NCBI RefSeq assembly: GCF_947498015.1
Contig: NZ_CANMIR010000002.1
Coordinates: forward strand, 248,001 to 312,000
Origin: an uncultured Neptuniibacter sp.
GTDB taxonomy: Bacteria; Pseudomonadota; Gammaproteobacteria; Pseudomonadales; Balneatricaceae
Length of the DNA stretch: 64,000 bases
Direction of reading: 5' to 3'
This document shows, piece after piece, positions 56,533-64,000 of this stretch. How positions within the stretch are numbered: position 1 is the stretch's first letter; each line of letters opens with the position of its first letter. Both the position numbers and the translations under genes were made by a program. The notes below the pieces were generated by a model, which ran no database searches, was not told the DNA's origin, and saw only the letters and a program-made list of their open reading frames with translations.

Positions 56533-57363
56533 CTAGTTACCCTCTTGACGTCTCGCACGCTGTTTTTTATAGCGGCGTTCCAGCTTCTGCTTTTCTGAAA
56601 CCGTCATTTTGGGTGCTTTTTTTGGCTTCAACTCCAGCATTTTTGAAAGGGAATTTACCTCTTTCACCGTCATCTCCTTCCAAGTACCCGACTTAACATC
56701 ACTTGGCAGGAATACAGGACCAAAGCGGACACGCTTCAGCCGGTTGACCTGAATCTCCTGTGATTCCCAGAGTCGTCGTACCTCCCTGTTTCTCCCTTCC
56801 ATAACGACACAGTGGAACCATTTGTTAGCGCCCTCTCCATCAAAAAACTGTACATCGGTAAATCGTGCCATTCCATCTTCTAGCAACACGCCATCTTTTA
56901 AACGCTGCAGAATCGCTTCATCAACATTACCCAGAACACGAACCGCATACTCTCGGTCAATCTGCGCAGATGGATGCATAAGTGCATTTGCCAGCTCACC
57001 ATCCGTTGTAAATAACAACAATCCGGACGTATTGATATCCAAACGACCGATCGCTATCCACCTACCCTCTTTTAAAGGCGGGAGATGGCGAAAAACTGTA
57101 GGTCGACCTTCAGGATCATGTCGGGTACAGATTTCACCAACAGGCTTGTTGTAAATCAAAACTCGGCGCTCAGCCTGCTGATCAAAAATCAGCTGCACAG
57201 GGCGCTCATCAACACTTACAGCATCGCCTTCAGAAATTCGATCACCCAACGTAGCCAGCTCCCCGTTTACAGAAACCCGACCCTCTTTAATCCAACGCTC
57301 CATCTCACGACGTGAGCCTATACCGGAGCGCGCCAGAACTTTATGTAACTTCTCATCAGACAT
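56533..57363 (-). CDS. rluB: RluB, 23S rRNA pseudouridine synthase (position 2605)
   Basis: About 276 residues. S4 RNA-binding domain (LHKVLARSGIGSRREMERW, VSVNGELATLGDRI) followed by the RsuA-type catalytic domain with GRLDINTSGLLLFTTDG (catalytic Asp). The C-terminal tail is basic (RRYKKQRARRQEGN). ATG 57363 (MSDEKLHK) is chosen because an upstream in-frame start would add 32 unconserved residues through the hns terminator. Confidence 0.93.
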   Translation of the reverse strand: MSDEKLHKVLARSGIGSRREMERWIKEGRVSVNGELATLGDRISEGDAVSVDERPVQLIFDQQAERRVLIYNKPVGEICTRHDPEGRPTVFRHLPPLKEGRWIAIGRLDINTSGLLLFTTDGELANALMHPSAQIDREYAVRVLGNVDEAILQRLKDGVLLEDGMARFTDVQFFDGEGANKWFHCVVMEGRNREVRRLWESQEIQVNRLKRVRFGPVFLPSDVKSGTWKEMTVKEVNSLSKMLELKPKKAPKMTVSEKQKLERRYKKQRARRQEGN

Positions 57364-57395
57364 TTGACGCACCTTTAATTCAATAAATAACAAAT

Positions 57396-57428
57396 AAAAA
57401 AGCCCTTCCATCAGTGAAAGGGCCTTTT
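57396..57428 (-). terminator. Terminator after the H-NS-like gene
   Basis: GCCCTTC / GAAAGGGC-type stem (57402-57422) followed on the minus strand by CTTTTTTATTTG. It lies between the hns-like stop and the rluB start. Confidence 0.78.
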
Positions 57429-57446
57429 CAATAAATCGCCTTAATT

Positions 57447-57839
57447 TTAAATGAGGCAATCGTCTTTAGTAAATCCTTTATCAAAATAAGCTTGGAATGC
57501 CAGCGGCGTTCGGCCACGACCAGACCATTCGTGAGCGTTACCCTGATCATCAACGATACGATATTTGGGCTGCACTTTTTTCTTCTCGGTCGCAGTTTCA
57601 CCAATCATATTCATCAAATCGCTAATATCTACCCCTGCATCCTGCATGCTCTGACGAATAGCATCAATCTTAGCCGCTTTCTCTTTTTCAGCAGCCAACA
57701 CAGCTTCCTCTTCCGCCTTTTTATCAGAAGCGATAGCTGTTAAATCAGAGATAACTTTTTCCAGATCCGCTACTGATAATTCCTGACACTGTTTTCGAAG
57801 AGAATTTTTTCTTGTTAGAATTTTCAAAAAATCGGACAT
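57447..57839 (-). CDS. H-NS family DNA-binding protein
   Basis: About 130 residues. A helical oligomerisation region (LRKQCQELSVADLEKVISDL with charged KKAEEEAVLAAEKEKAAK) precedes the C-terminal domain, whose HEWSGRGRTPLAFQAYFDKG contains the minor-groove-binding RGR loop. Xenogeneic silencer/nucleoid protein by family. The start is taken at ATG 57839 with GGTGAG 7 nt upstream. It sits inside the otherwise housekeeping yci cluster with its own terminator. Whether it is the main H-NS or a paralogue cannot be told here. Confidence 0.92.
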   Translation of the reverse strand: MSDFLKILTRKNSLRKQCQELSVADLEKVISDLTAIASDKKAEEEAVLAAEKEKAAKIDAIRQSMQDAGVDISDLMNMIGETATEKKKVQPKYRIVDDQGNAHEWSGRGRTPLAFQAYFDKGFTKDDCLI

Positions 57840-57932
57840 TTTACTACTCACCGGATTAAATAGGATTTTGATTATTATCTTTATAGTAGATTATTTATCA
57901 AGCACAATTAGAATCTAATTATTTATCGAAAA

Positions 57933-58553
57933 TTAATTAAAATCTGAAACATCTCCTGCACCCGACCTGATTATTTCAGGAACTTCATCAACCATATTAA
58001 TGACACTGGTTGCCTCCATGCCACAATAACCACCATCAATAACCAGATCGACCTCATGCTGAAGTAACTCTCTCATCTCATAGGGATCAATCAACGGCAT
58101 ATCTTCCTCAGGCATTATCAGTGAAGTACTCATAATTGGCTCGCCCAGGGTCTCCGTTAATGCCAACGCTATTGGATTATTAGGAATTCTAATACCGATC
58201 GTTCTGCGTTTAGGATGCAACAACCGCCTTGGAACCTCTGAAGTCGCTTTCAGAATAAAAGTATACGCACCCGGCGTATGCGCTTTTAATAACCTATAGC
58301 TTGAATTATCAACTTTTGCATAGGTGCTAATTTCACTTAAGTCACGACATACCAAGGTAAAATTATGTTTATCATTCAGCTTACGAATTCTTTTAATTTT
58401 TTCGAGTGCCGCCTTATCCCCCAAATGACAACCCAATGCATATGCGCAGTCTGTGGGATAGATAACAACACCACCTTTATTTATGATTTCAACAGCCTGA
58501 TTAATCAAACGCTGCTGCGGGTTTTCTGGATGGATTTGGAAGAATTGACTCAC
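57933..58553 (-). CDS. yciO: YciO, Sua5/YrdC/YwlC-domain protein
   Basis: 206 residues. SQFFQIHPENPQQRLINQAV is nearly the E. coli YciO start; VVIYPTDCAYALGC, TPGAYTFILKATSEVPRRLL and GIRIPNNPIALAL are the nucleotide-binding YrdC fold. Related TsaC makes threonylcarbamoyl-adenylate; YciO is a paralogue with less clear function. It lies 80 bp after rnmA on the same strand. Confidence 0.95.
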   Translation of the reverse strand: MSQFFQIHPENPQQRLINQAVEIINKGGVVIYPTDCAYALGCHLGDKAALEKIKRIRKLNDKHNFTLVCRDLSEISTYAKVDNSSYRLLKAHTPGAYTFILKATSEVPRRLLHPKRRTIGIRIPNNPIALALTETLGEPIMSTSLIMPEEDMPLIDPYEMRELLQHEVDLVIDGGYCGMEATSVINMVDEVPEIIRSGAGDVSDFN

Positions 58554-58633
58554 AACACTCGCCTTGTATCGAGAAGTTTATAGAAGCCTATATTAACTTA
58601 TTAACAAGCACCTAATACAGCCACAATAGATTT

Positions 58634-59467
58634 TTATAAAAGAGCGGCCAAAACATGATTATCCTTACTCTTAAGAGGAGGAAATTTACCGAGATCAGTC
58701 CAGCCTTGCGATGGCGTATGAAAATCACTTCCGGCCGATAGCATCAAATTATTTTCATTGGCGATTCGAAGCAAGTGATAATGATGATCTGGCGTCATAC
58801 CCGGATATGAAACCTCAATTGCCTTACCACCCGCTTCAACAAAACTCTTAATCACCGCTCTTAATTTAGTAAAGGTCATCTTATACTTTGTCGGATGAGC
58901 AAGCACAGCTATACCTCCAGCCTGGGAGATCACCTCTATAACCCTTTCCAAAGATGGCCACTCAATTTTTATATCTCCTTTTTTCCCAGTCCCCAAATAT
59001 TGTTTGAATGCTTGCTGTTCAGTGGAAACCACTCCTTGGGCAATCATCGCCTTTGCGAAATGGGGGCGGCCGATAATCCCTTCCCCGGCTATACCCTTTG
59101 CATCTTCAAGCAGATCAGGCAACCCCATCTTAATCAGCTGCTCTGCGATTCGTACCGACCTCTCTTGCCTTAACTTAGCCAGATTATCAAGATAGGTGAT
59201 TAAAGCTTCTGACTGAAAATCCACCCCTAAACCAACCACATGAATGACCCTGCGGTTCCACTGAGCCGTGAGTTCAGTGCCAGAGATCAGCTTTAAACCC
59301 AAGCACTTCTCATTCTGAAGCTTCGCGACCCCCGATAAAGTATCGTGGTCAGTCAATGCTAAAACCTCTATACCATTCCCAATAGCGCGTTCAACCAGCT
59401 CAACTGGGGTTAGAGAACCATCTGAGGCGGTCGAGTGGCAGTGCAGGTCATAATTTGGTAATTCCAT
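58634..59467 (-). CDS. rnm: PHP-domain nuclease (RNase AM/YciV, TrpH-like)
   Basis: 277 residues. Metal-binding PHP motifs: DLHCHSTASDG (residues 7-17), LALTDHDT, GRPHFAKAM, VLAHPTKY and GSDFHTPS. E. coli RNase AM (YciV) is a 5'-3' exonuclease that matures 5' ends of rRNAs and degrades short oligonucleotides. The yciO neighbour is the same as in E. coli. Divergent from yciB. Confidence 0.92.
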   Translation of the reverse strand: MELPNYDLHCHSTASDGSLTPVELVERAIGNGIEVLALTDHDTLSGVAKLQNEKCLGLKLISGTELTAQWNRRVIHVVGLGVDFQSEALITYLDNLAKLRQERSVRIAEQLIKMGLPDLLEDAKGIAGEGIIGRPHFAKAMIAQGVVSTEQQAFKQYLGTGKKGDIKIEWPSLERVIEVISQAGGIAVLAHPTKYKMTFTKLRAVIKSFVEAGGKAIEVSYPGMTPDHHYHLLRIANENNLMLSAGSDFHTPSQGWTDLGKFPPLKSKDNHVLAALL

Positions 59468-59537
59468 ATTTATTCACTGTTTATATAAACGCTCAGCAAC
59501 TTTATACTTGGCGTTTAACTGAATGAATTCAACGAAT

Positions 59538-60089
59538 ATGAAGCTGTTATTAGATTTTCTACCCATCATCATCTTCTTCATCGTCTACAAGGCGACCAAT
59601 GATATCATCATTGCAACTGCAATCCTGATCCCAGCCACGCTTTTGCAGATGCTATACACCTGGATCAAGACGCATAAAATTGAAAAAATGCAGCTGGTCA
59701 CCCTTGTATTGGTCATTATCTTGGGTGGCGCCACTGTCCTATTCCAGGATAAGACCTTCATTCAATGGAAACCCACTGTCGTAAACTGGCTTTTTGGCCT
59801 AGCATTTTTAGGAAGTCAGTTTATCGGTGACAAAACTATCGTCGAACGAATCATGGGGAGCAACATCTCACTGCCCGCGTTCGCATGGCGTAAACTGAAT
59901 ATTGCCTGGGTTATCTTTTTTATAGCGATGGGTGTACTTAACCTGTTTGTAGCATATAGCTTCAGCGAAGAGACCTGGGTTAATTTTAAACTATTTGGCA
60001 TGCTCGGCCTGACATTAGTCTTTGTACTAGCTCAAGGCCTCTATCTTTCCAGACATATCGAAAACACTGAAAACAACGATCAACAGTAA
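59538..60089 (+). CDS. yciB: YciB, inner-membrane protein (septation protein A family)
   Basis: About 183 residues with five membrane segments. [35 protein letters not shown] and [15 protein letters not shown] blocks match E. coli YciB (formerly IspZ), which links envelope synthesis and cell elongation. ATG 59538 matches the family start; an ATG at 59523 is in frame. Neither has a good SD. Confidence 0.94.
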   Translation: MKLLLDFLPIIIFFIVYKATNDIIIATAILIPATLLQMLYTWIKTHKIEKMQLVTLVLVIILGGATVLFQDKTFIQWKPTVVNWLFGLAFLGSQFIGDKTIVERIMGSNISLPAFAWRKLNIAWVIFFIAMGVLNLFVAYSFSEETWVNFKLFGMLGLTLVFVLAQGLYLSRHIENTENNDQQ

Positions 60090-60100
60090 AAGGTCATCTC

Positions 60101-60400
60101 GTGTATTACGCAATTATCTCTGAAGATGTTGAAAACAGCTTACAAAACCGATTAGACGCACGTCCCGCTCACCTTGAGCGACTGAAACAGCTTAATCACG
60201 AAGGCCGCCTATTGATAGCAGGCCCTCATCCCGCTATCGATTGTGAGGATCCTGGCGAAGCCGGTTTCAGCGGCAGTTTGGTAGTGGCTGAATTTGCCTC
60301 TCTGGCAGATGCGCAAGCCTGGGCAGACAAAGATCCCTATATTGCCGCAGGTGTTTATGCAGAGGTTAAAGTTAAACCATATAAAAAAGTGCTACCCTAA
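60101..60400 (+). CDS. yciI: YciI-like protein
   Basis: 99 residues, full length for the family (ferredoxin-like dimeric fold). [20 protein letters not shown] holds the conserved His and Asp/Glu region; [18 protein letters not shown] and [16 protein letters not shown] follow. Function unresolved in the family. The start is GTG at 60101, 11 bp after yciB, giving an yciB-yciI pair as in E. coli. Confidence 0.93.
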   Translation: MYYAIISEDVENSLQNRLDARPAHLERLKQLNHEGRLLIAGPHPAIDCEDPGEAGFSGSLVVAEFASLADAQAWADKDPYIAAGVYAEVKVKPYKKVLP

Positions 60401-60562
60401 AGGAACATACTTTTAAAAACTCGACCAAAGGCTAAAGGAGAAGCGCCAAGCAGTAAGAGTAAACTTAGTTAAGAACTATCTTATATAACAGTTATATGTA
60501 CATAATTAGTTCTATTAAGTGATAATTTAACTGCTGTTTATCCTAGGTTCAGGTTAGAAGAG

Positions 60563-60590
60563 TTGTAATAAGCTAATAATTTCTTATTAT
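60563..60590 (+). promoter_or_regulatory. Possible promoter of the OmpA-like gene
   Basis: TTGTAA (60563-60568), 16-bp spacer, TATTAT (60585-60590), about 40 bp before the ATG. The region is AT-rich, so the match is only suggestive. Confidence 0.4.
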
Positions 60591-60629
60591 TCTTAGATAC
60601 AGAACCCAAATCGTATTAAGGACAGCAAA

Positions 60630-61229
60630 ATGAAAAAATTCGCGATCGCTTCCGGCTTAGTATTAGCTATGGGCTTGGCTACAGGTGCACAGGCTCACCC
60701 TGATAATGCTGGTTACTGGGATGAAACTCCAAACGGCACTGTATGGAAAACAGGCACTGGCGGATGCTGGCGTCATGGTTTCTGGAAAGAAGAAAACGCT
60801 ATCGAAGGTTGCGATGGATACAAAGCAGCTGAAGCACCTGCTCCGGCACCTGCTCCAGCACCCGCTCCGAAGATGATGAGCGTTGTTGAGAAACACGTTG
60901 TCTACTTTGACTTTGACAGCGCTGAGCCAGGTGATGTAAGCGATATTTCCAGCTACATCAACTCACTTAAAGAAGTAAGCAGCGTAAATCTGGTAGGTCA
61001 TGCTGACCGTATCGGTGCAAGCGCTTATAACGATGCTCTGTCACAGAAACGTGTAAATGCAGTATCTGATGCGCTTCAGGCTGGCGGTGTAAACGGTTCT
61101 GCTATCAGTACTGGCTACATGGGCGAAAATGCACCAGCAAAATCTTGTGATGGTCAGCGTGGTGCTAACCTGATCGATTGTCTACGTGCCAACCGTCGTG
61201 TTGAAGTAGAGATCTCTGGTAAAAAATAA
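60630..61229 (+). CDS. Short OmpA-family protein (peptidoglycan-binding, no beta-barrel)
   Basis: 199 residues. A Sec signal peptide (cleavage after ATGAQA) is followed by a short Trp/Cys-containing segment (GTGGCWRHGFWKEE...GC), a Pro-Ala linker (APAPAPAPAPAP) and an OmpA C-terminal domain: VYFDFDSAEPG, LVGHADRIGASAYNDALSQK and LRANRRVEVEI. The domain binds peptidoglycan. No porin barrel is present, so it is probably periplasmic or loosely outer-membrane associated. Strong start (AAGGA SD) and terminator suggest a well-expressed single gene. Confidence 0.9.
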   Translation: MKKFAIASGLVLAMGLATGAQAHPDNAGYWDETPNGTVWKTGTGGCWRHGFWKEENAIEGCDGYKAAEAPAPAPAPAPAPKMMSVVEKHVVYFDFDSAEPGDVSDISSYINSLKEVSSVNLVGHADRIGASAYNDALSQKRVNAVSDALQAGGVNGSAISTGYMGENAPAKSCDGQRGANLIDCLRANRRVEVEISGKK

Positions 61230-61257
61230 GTAATAAAGTCATACAGCTTTATTACTG

Positions 61258-61279
61258 AAAGGGCGCTTCGGCGCCCTTT
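61258..61279 (+). terminator. UUCG-capped terminator after the OmpA-like gene
   Basis: Stem AAAGGGCGC / GCGCCCTTT with TTCG loop, followed by ATT; very stable. Confidence 0.85.
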
Positions 61280-61304
61280 ATTCAACAAACAGTAAAGGCT
61301 GATA

Positions 61305-61742
61305 ATGAAGAAACTCACTACGTTCCTGCTTTTCCTCCCCCTCTTCCTATTCTCCAAAACCATTTTTGCAGCTGACGAATACCCAGAGCAGAAAGTGGTT
61401 TACCACATCAATTATGACGATCCTAAACGCATTTCCGGGACCTTTTCTAATATGGCAAACCATATTAATGGACTAGGTGAAGGACGAGTGGAGATCAAAG
61501 CTGTTGTCCATGGCGTAGCCATAAAGTATTTCATCGACGCCGTTAATGATGAAGCAAAACAGACGGCTCTTGACTCATTAAGACTAAATGATGTGCAGTT
61601 CATCATCTGTGGTAACAGCCTCGACGGCTTTCAAGTTACCCACGAAGATCTCTACGATGTAGAAGCTGAAGATGTCGTGCAGGCAGGCCTTCCCGAGATC
61701 GTCCACCTTCAACAACAGGGATTTTTTTACGTACGCCCCTAA
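61305..61742 (+). CDS. Secreted DsrE/F-like protein
   Basis: 145 residues. A Sec signal peptide (LTTFLLFLPLFLFSKTIFA) precedes a DsrE-type alpha/beta domain: KVVYHINYDDPKRISGTF, ANHINGLGEGRVEIKAV and a lone conserved-type Cys in VQFIICGNSLDGF. Cytoplasmic DsrE relatives carry sulfur as persulfide; periplasmic members such as this are little studied. It lies between two terminators, so it may have its own promoter in 61280-61304 or rely on read-through. Confidence 0.75.
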   Translation: MKKLTTFLLFLPLFLFSKTIFAADEYPEQKVVYHINYDDPKRISGTFSNMANHINGLGEGRVEIKAVVHGVAIKYFIDAVNDEAKQTALDSLRLNDVQFIICGNSLDGFQVTHEDLYDVEAEDVVQAGLPEIVHLQQQGFFYVRP

Positions 61743-61766
61743 TAGCGCCTATACAATTACCCAATA

Positions 61767-61793
61767 AAAAAGGTGGCCAGAGGCCACCTTTTT
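61767..61793. terminator. Bidirectional terminator between the DsrE-like gene and purL
   Basis: 12-bp stem AAAAAGGTGGCC / GGCCACCTTTTT with AGA loop between convergent genes. Confidence 0.9.
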
Positions 61794-61809
61794 AAAAACA
61801 CTGAAACGC

Positions 61810-64000
61810 TTAGTCCACCCAAACTCGCGCATTTCGGAACATACGCATCCAAGCCCCATCTTCATCCCAATTATCAGGTGCCCAACTATTTGTAACTGCG
61901 CGGAATACACGCTCAGGATGTGGCATCATAATAGTCACACGACCGTCATCCGTAGTAACACCTGAGATACCTGCTGGCGACCCATTCGGATTAGCAGGAT
62001 AACGCTCAGTTACCTGACCATAGTTGTCAACATATCTCAGTGCAACATTACCAGCACCCTGCAGATTAGTCAGATGAGTCTCATCTTTAAATTCAGCACG
62101 TCCCTCACCATGAGCGATAGCGATCGGCATTCGCGACCCATGCATCTCTTGCAGGAAGATTGATTTACTCTCCTGCACTTCCACCATCGCAACACGTGCT
62201 TCAAACTGCTCAGACTGGTTACGCACAAAATGCGGCCATAATTCAGCACCTGGAATTAACTCATGCAGGTTCGACAGCATCTGACAACCATTACAGATCC
62301 CCAGAGCAAAGCTGTCATCTCGATTAAAGAAGGTCTGGAACTGCTCACGGGCAACCGCATTAAACAGGATAGACTTCGCCCAACCTTCACCAGCACCCAG
62401 CACATCGCCATAAGAGAAACCACCGCATGCCACCAGACCTTTAAATTGATCAAGGGTTACACGTCCTGCGAGAATATCACTCATATGGACATCGACTGCA
62501 GCAAAGCCTGCACGATCAAATGCAGCTCCCATCTCTATATGGCCATTAACACCTTGCTCACGAATAATAGCCATCTGCGGACGTACTCCCGTATTAATAT
62601 ACGGAGCCGCAATATCGTCATTCACATCAAAGTTCAACTCTGCACTCAAACCTGGATCTGTATTTTCAAGCAGTGCATCAAACTCCTGCTTAGCACACTC
62701 AGAGTTATCACGCAGGGATTGCATATGATAAGAAGTTTCAGCCCACCAGCGCTGCAGCTGAACACGAGACTCGCTGTATACTTCCTCTTCGTCGAAGTGG
62801 ATATTCAGGGAATCATCTTCATTAAGGGTACCAATAACCGCTGTAATATCGCCGAGTCCTGCAGCATTGAGTTCGGTCAGAACCGTCTCAAGATTATCGC
62901 GCTGAACCTGAATAACGCCACCCAACTCCTCGCTATAGAGAGCCGCAGCCAACTCAGATTCATTCTCAGCCAGCATATCCAGCTTAATATCCACACCGGT
63001 GCGACCAGCAAATGCCATCTCTGCAACTGTTGCAAAAAGACCACCATCACCACGGTCATGGTATGCCAGAATCAGGCCCTGTTCGTTCAGCTCCTGCATC
63101 GCCTGGAAGAACGCCACCAGAGATTCAGGCTGATCGACGTCCGGCACATCCTGACCCACTTCGTTGTACACCTGAGCCAATGCAGACAGGCCCAGACGGT
63201 TCTGGCCGTTACCCAGATCCAGCAGGATCAGATCCGTTTCACCTTTATCAGTACGCAGCTGAGGCGTCAGTGTCTTACGCGCATCTTTAACCGGCGCGAA
63301 ACCGGTTATGATCAGGGACATCGGCGCCGTTACAGACTTATCTTCGCCTTCGTCGTTCCACACAGTACGCATGGACATGGAATCCTTACCGACCGGGATG
63401 GTGATACCCAGCTGCGGACATAACTCCATACCTACCGCTTTTACGGTGTCATACAGCTTTTCGTCTTCACCCGGGTGGCCCGCCGCACACATCCAGTTCG
63501 CAGACAGTTTGATATCAACGATATCCTGGATACGCGCACCGGCCAGGTTAGTCACGGTTTCACCAATCGCCATACGGCCAGACGCAGGGGAATCAACCAG
63601 CGCCAGCGGGGTACGCTCACCCATCGCCATCGCTTCACCTTCATTGGTGTCGTAAGCCGCTGTGGTTACCGCACAGTCAGCTACCGGCACCTGCCATGGA
63701 CCAACCATCTGGTCACGAGCAACCATCCCTGTGATAGAGCGGTCACCGATGGTGATCAGGAAGGATTTAGAGGCAACCGCTGGAAGCTTCATTACTCGCT
63801 CAGCAGCATCTTTCAGATCGATGCTGGTTGCATCAAATGCAGGCACTTCGTAGGCCTTACGCTCTACGGAACGGTGCATCTTAGGTGGCTTGCCGAACAG
63901 TACGCTCATCGGCAGGTCAACCGGCTTGTTCTCGAAGTGCGTGTCACCCAGTGTCAGGCGGTGCTCTTCGGTCGCTTCACCCACAACTGCGTATGGACAG
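61810..64000 (-). CDS. purL: PurL, phosphoribosylformylglycinamidine synthase (C-terminal part, cut by window edge)
   Basis: About 729 C-terminal residues of the large single-chain (about 1290 residue) proteobacterial PurL; the frame stays open to the right edge ([10 protein letters not shown]). Visible are the second AIRS-like domain ([27 protein letters not shown]) and the glutaminase domain with the nucleophile Cys in GICNGCQML and a His in [11 protein letters not shown]. It makes FGAM from FGAR, glutamine and ATP in purine synthesis. Confidence 0.97.
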   Translation of the reverse strand, partial: CPYAVVGEATEEHRLTLGDTHFENKPVDLPMSVLFGKPPKMHRSVERKAYEVPAFDATSIDLKDAAERVMKLPAVASKSFLITIGDRSITGMVARDQMVGPWQVPVADCAVTTAAYDTNEGEAMAMGERTPLALVDSPASGRMAIGETVTNLAGARIQDIVDIKLSANWMCAAGHPGEDEKLYDTVKAVGMELCPQLGITIPVGKDSMSMRTVWNDEGEDKSVTAPMSLIITGFAPVKDARKTLTPQLRTDKGETDLILLDLGNGQNRLGLSALAQVYNEVGQDVPDVDQPESLVAFFQAMQELNEQGLILAYHDRGDGGLFATVAEMAFAGRTGVDIKLDMLAENESELAAALYSEELGGVIQVQRDNLETVLTELNAAGLGDITAVIGTLNEDDSLNIHFDEEEVYSESRVQLQRWWAETSYHMQSLRDNSECAKQEFDALLENTDPGLSAELNFDVNDDIAAPYINTGVRPQMAIIREQGVNGHIEMGAAFDRAGFAAVDVHMSDILAGRVTLDQFKGLVACGGFSYGDVLGAGEGWAKSILFNAVAREQFQTFFNRDDSFALGICNGCQMLSNLHELIPGAELWPHFVRNQSEQFEARVAMVEVQESKSIFLQEMHGSRMPIAIAHGEGRAEFKDETHLTNLQGAGNVALRYVDNYGQVTERYPANPNGSPAGISGVTTDDGRVTIMMPHPERVFRAVTNSWAPDNWDEDGAWMRMFRNARVWVD

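Noticed and set aside
62263..63423. 386-codon open frame on the plus strand
   Set aside because: Lies entirely antisense to purL, whose reading frame is fully conserved; the product has no recognisable domain and a composition typical of antisense frames.
1..64000. CRISPR array, prophage, insertion sequence or tRNA cluster
   Set aside because: No regularly spaced repeats, transposase or integrase motifs, or cloverleaf sequences were recognised by reading; a covariance-model tRNA scan was not possible here.

Overview
The window looks like core chromosome of a marine gammaproteobacterium close to the Oceanospirillales/Pseudomonadales (Amphritea/Neptunomonas-like). This is inferred from protein similarity recalled from memory and from gene order, not from a search. 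Two long blocks follow the order known in Pseudomonas: mur/fts - rnpB - rsmI - lpoA - yraN - diaA - dolP - sspBA - petABC - rpsI/rplM - zapE, and ihfB - rpsA - cmk - tyrA/aroA - hisC - pheA - serC - gyrA | ubiG - mupP - yciK. No rRNA, tRNA, IS element, prophage or CRISPR array was seen.

Layout. 1-5.3 kb (minus strand): mraZ-rsmH-ftsL-ftsI-murE-murF division and cell-wall operon, with a sigma70-type promoter and 10-bp-spaced MraZ boxes. 5.5-5.8 kb: RNase P RNA. 5.9-10.1 kb: rsmI, then divergently lpoA, yraN, diaA and dolP. 10.2-16.6 kb (minus): sspAB, the cytochrome bc1 operon petABC, rplM-rpsI and zapE. 16.7-18.4 kb: a membrane operon (UPF0016 exporter-lrgA-lrgB). 18.6-25.7 kb: sugar-nucleotide genes (galU, pgi, a Ugd-like gene that has lost its catalytic residues, manC, and an intact ugd). 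26-31.6 kb (minus): pdhR-aceE-aceF. 32-40.5 kb (plus): a divergent seven-gene unit with a TRAP transporter (dctPQM), an FeS/FAD D-lactate dehydrogenase, a Usp-like protein, an AEC permease and a ROK sugar kinase. 40.5-54 kb (minus): a comEA-like gene, then pyrF, lapB, lapA, ihfB, rpsA, cmk, the tyrA-aroA fusion, hisC, pheA, serC and gyrA. 54.3-56.4 kb: ubiG-mupP-yciK. 56.5-60.4 kb: a yci cluster (rluB, an H-NS-like gene, yciO, rnmA, yciB, yciI). 60.6-61.7 kb: two small envelope proteins. 61.8-64 kb: the C-terminal part of purL.

How it fits together. The most coherent accessory story is at 26-40.5 kb. The pyruvate-sensing repressor gene pdhR and the TRAP/lactate operon diverge. Each promoter carries a perfect PdhR-type palindrome over or just after its predicted start site. 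This predicts that one regulator couples uptake of a lactate/2-oxoacid, its oxidation to pyruvate, and pyruvate dehydrogenase. The most curious single gene is the Ugd paralogue at 21.3-22.5 kb, which keeps the fold but not the NAD motif or the catalytic Cys/Lys. The rest is conserved housekeeping sequence with well-defined terminators and operator-like palindromes.
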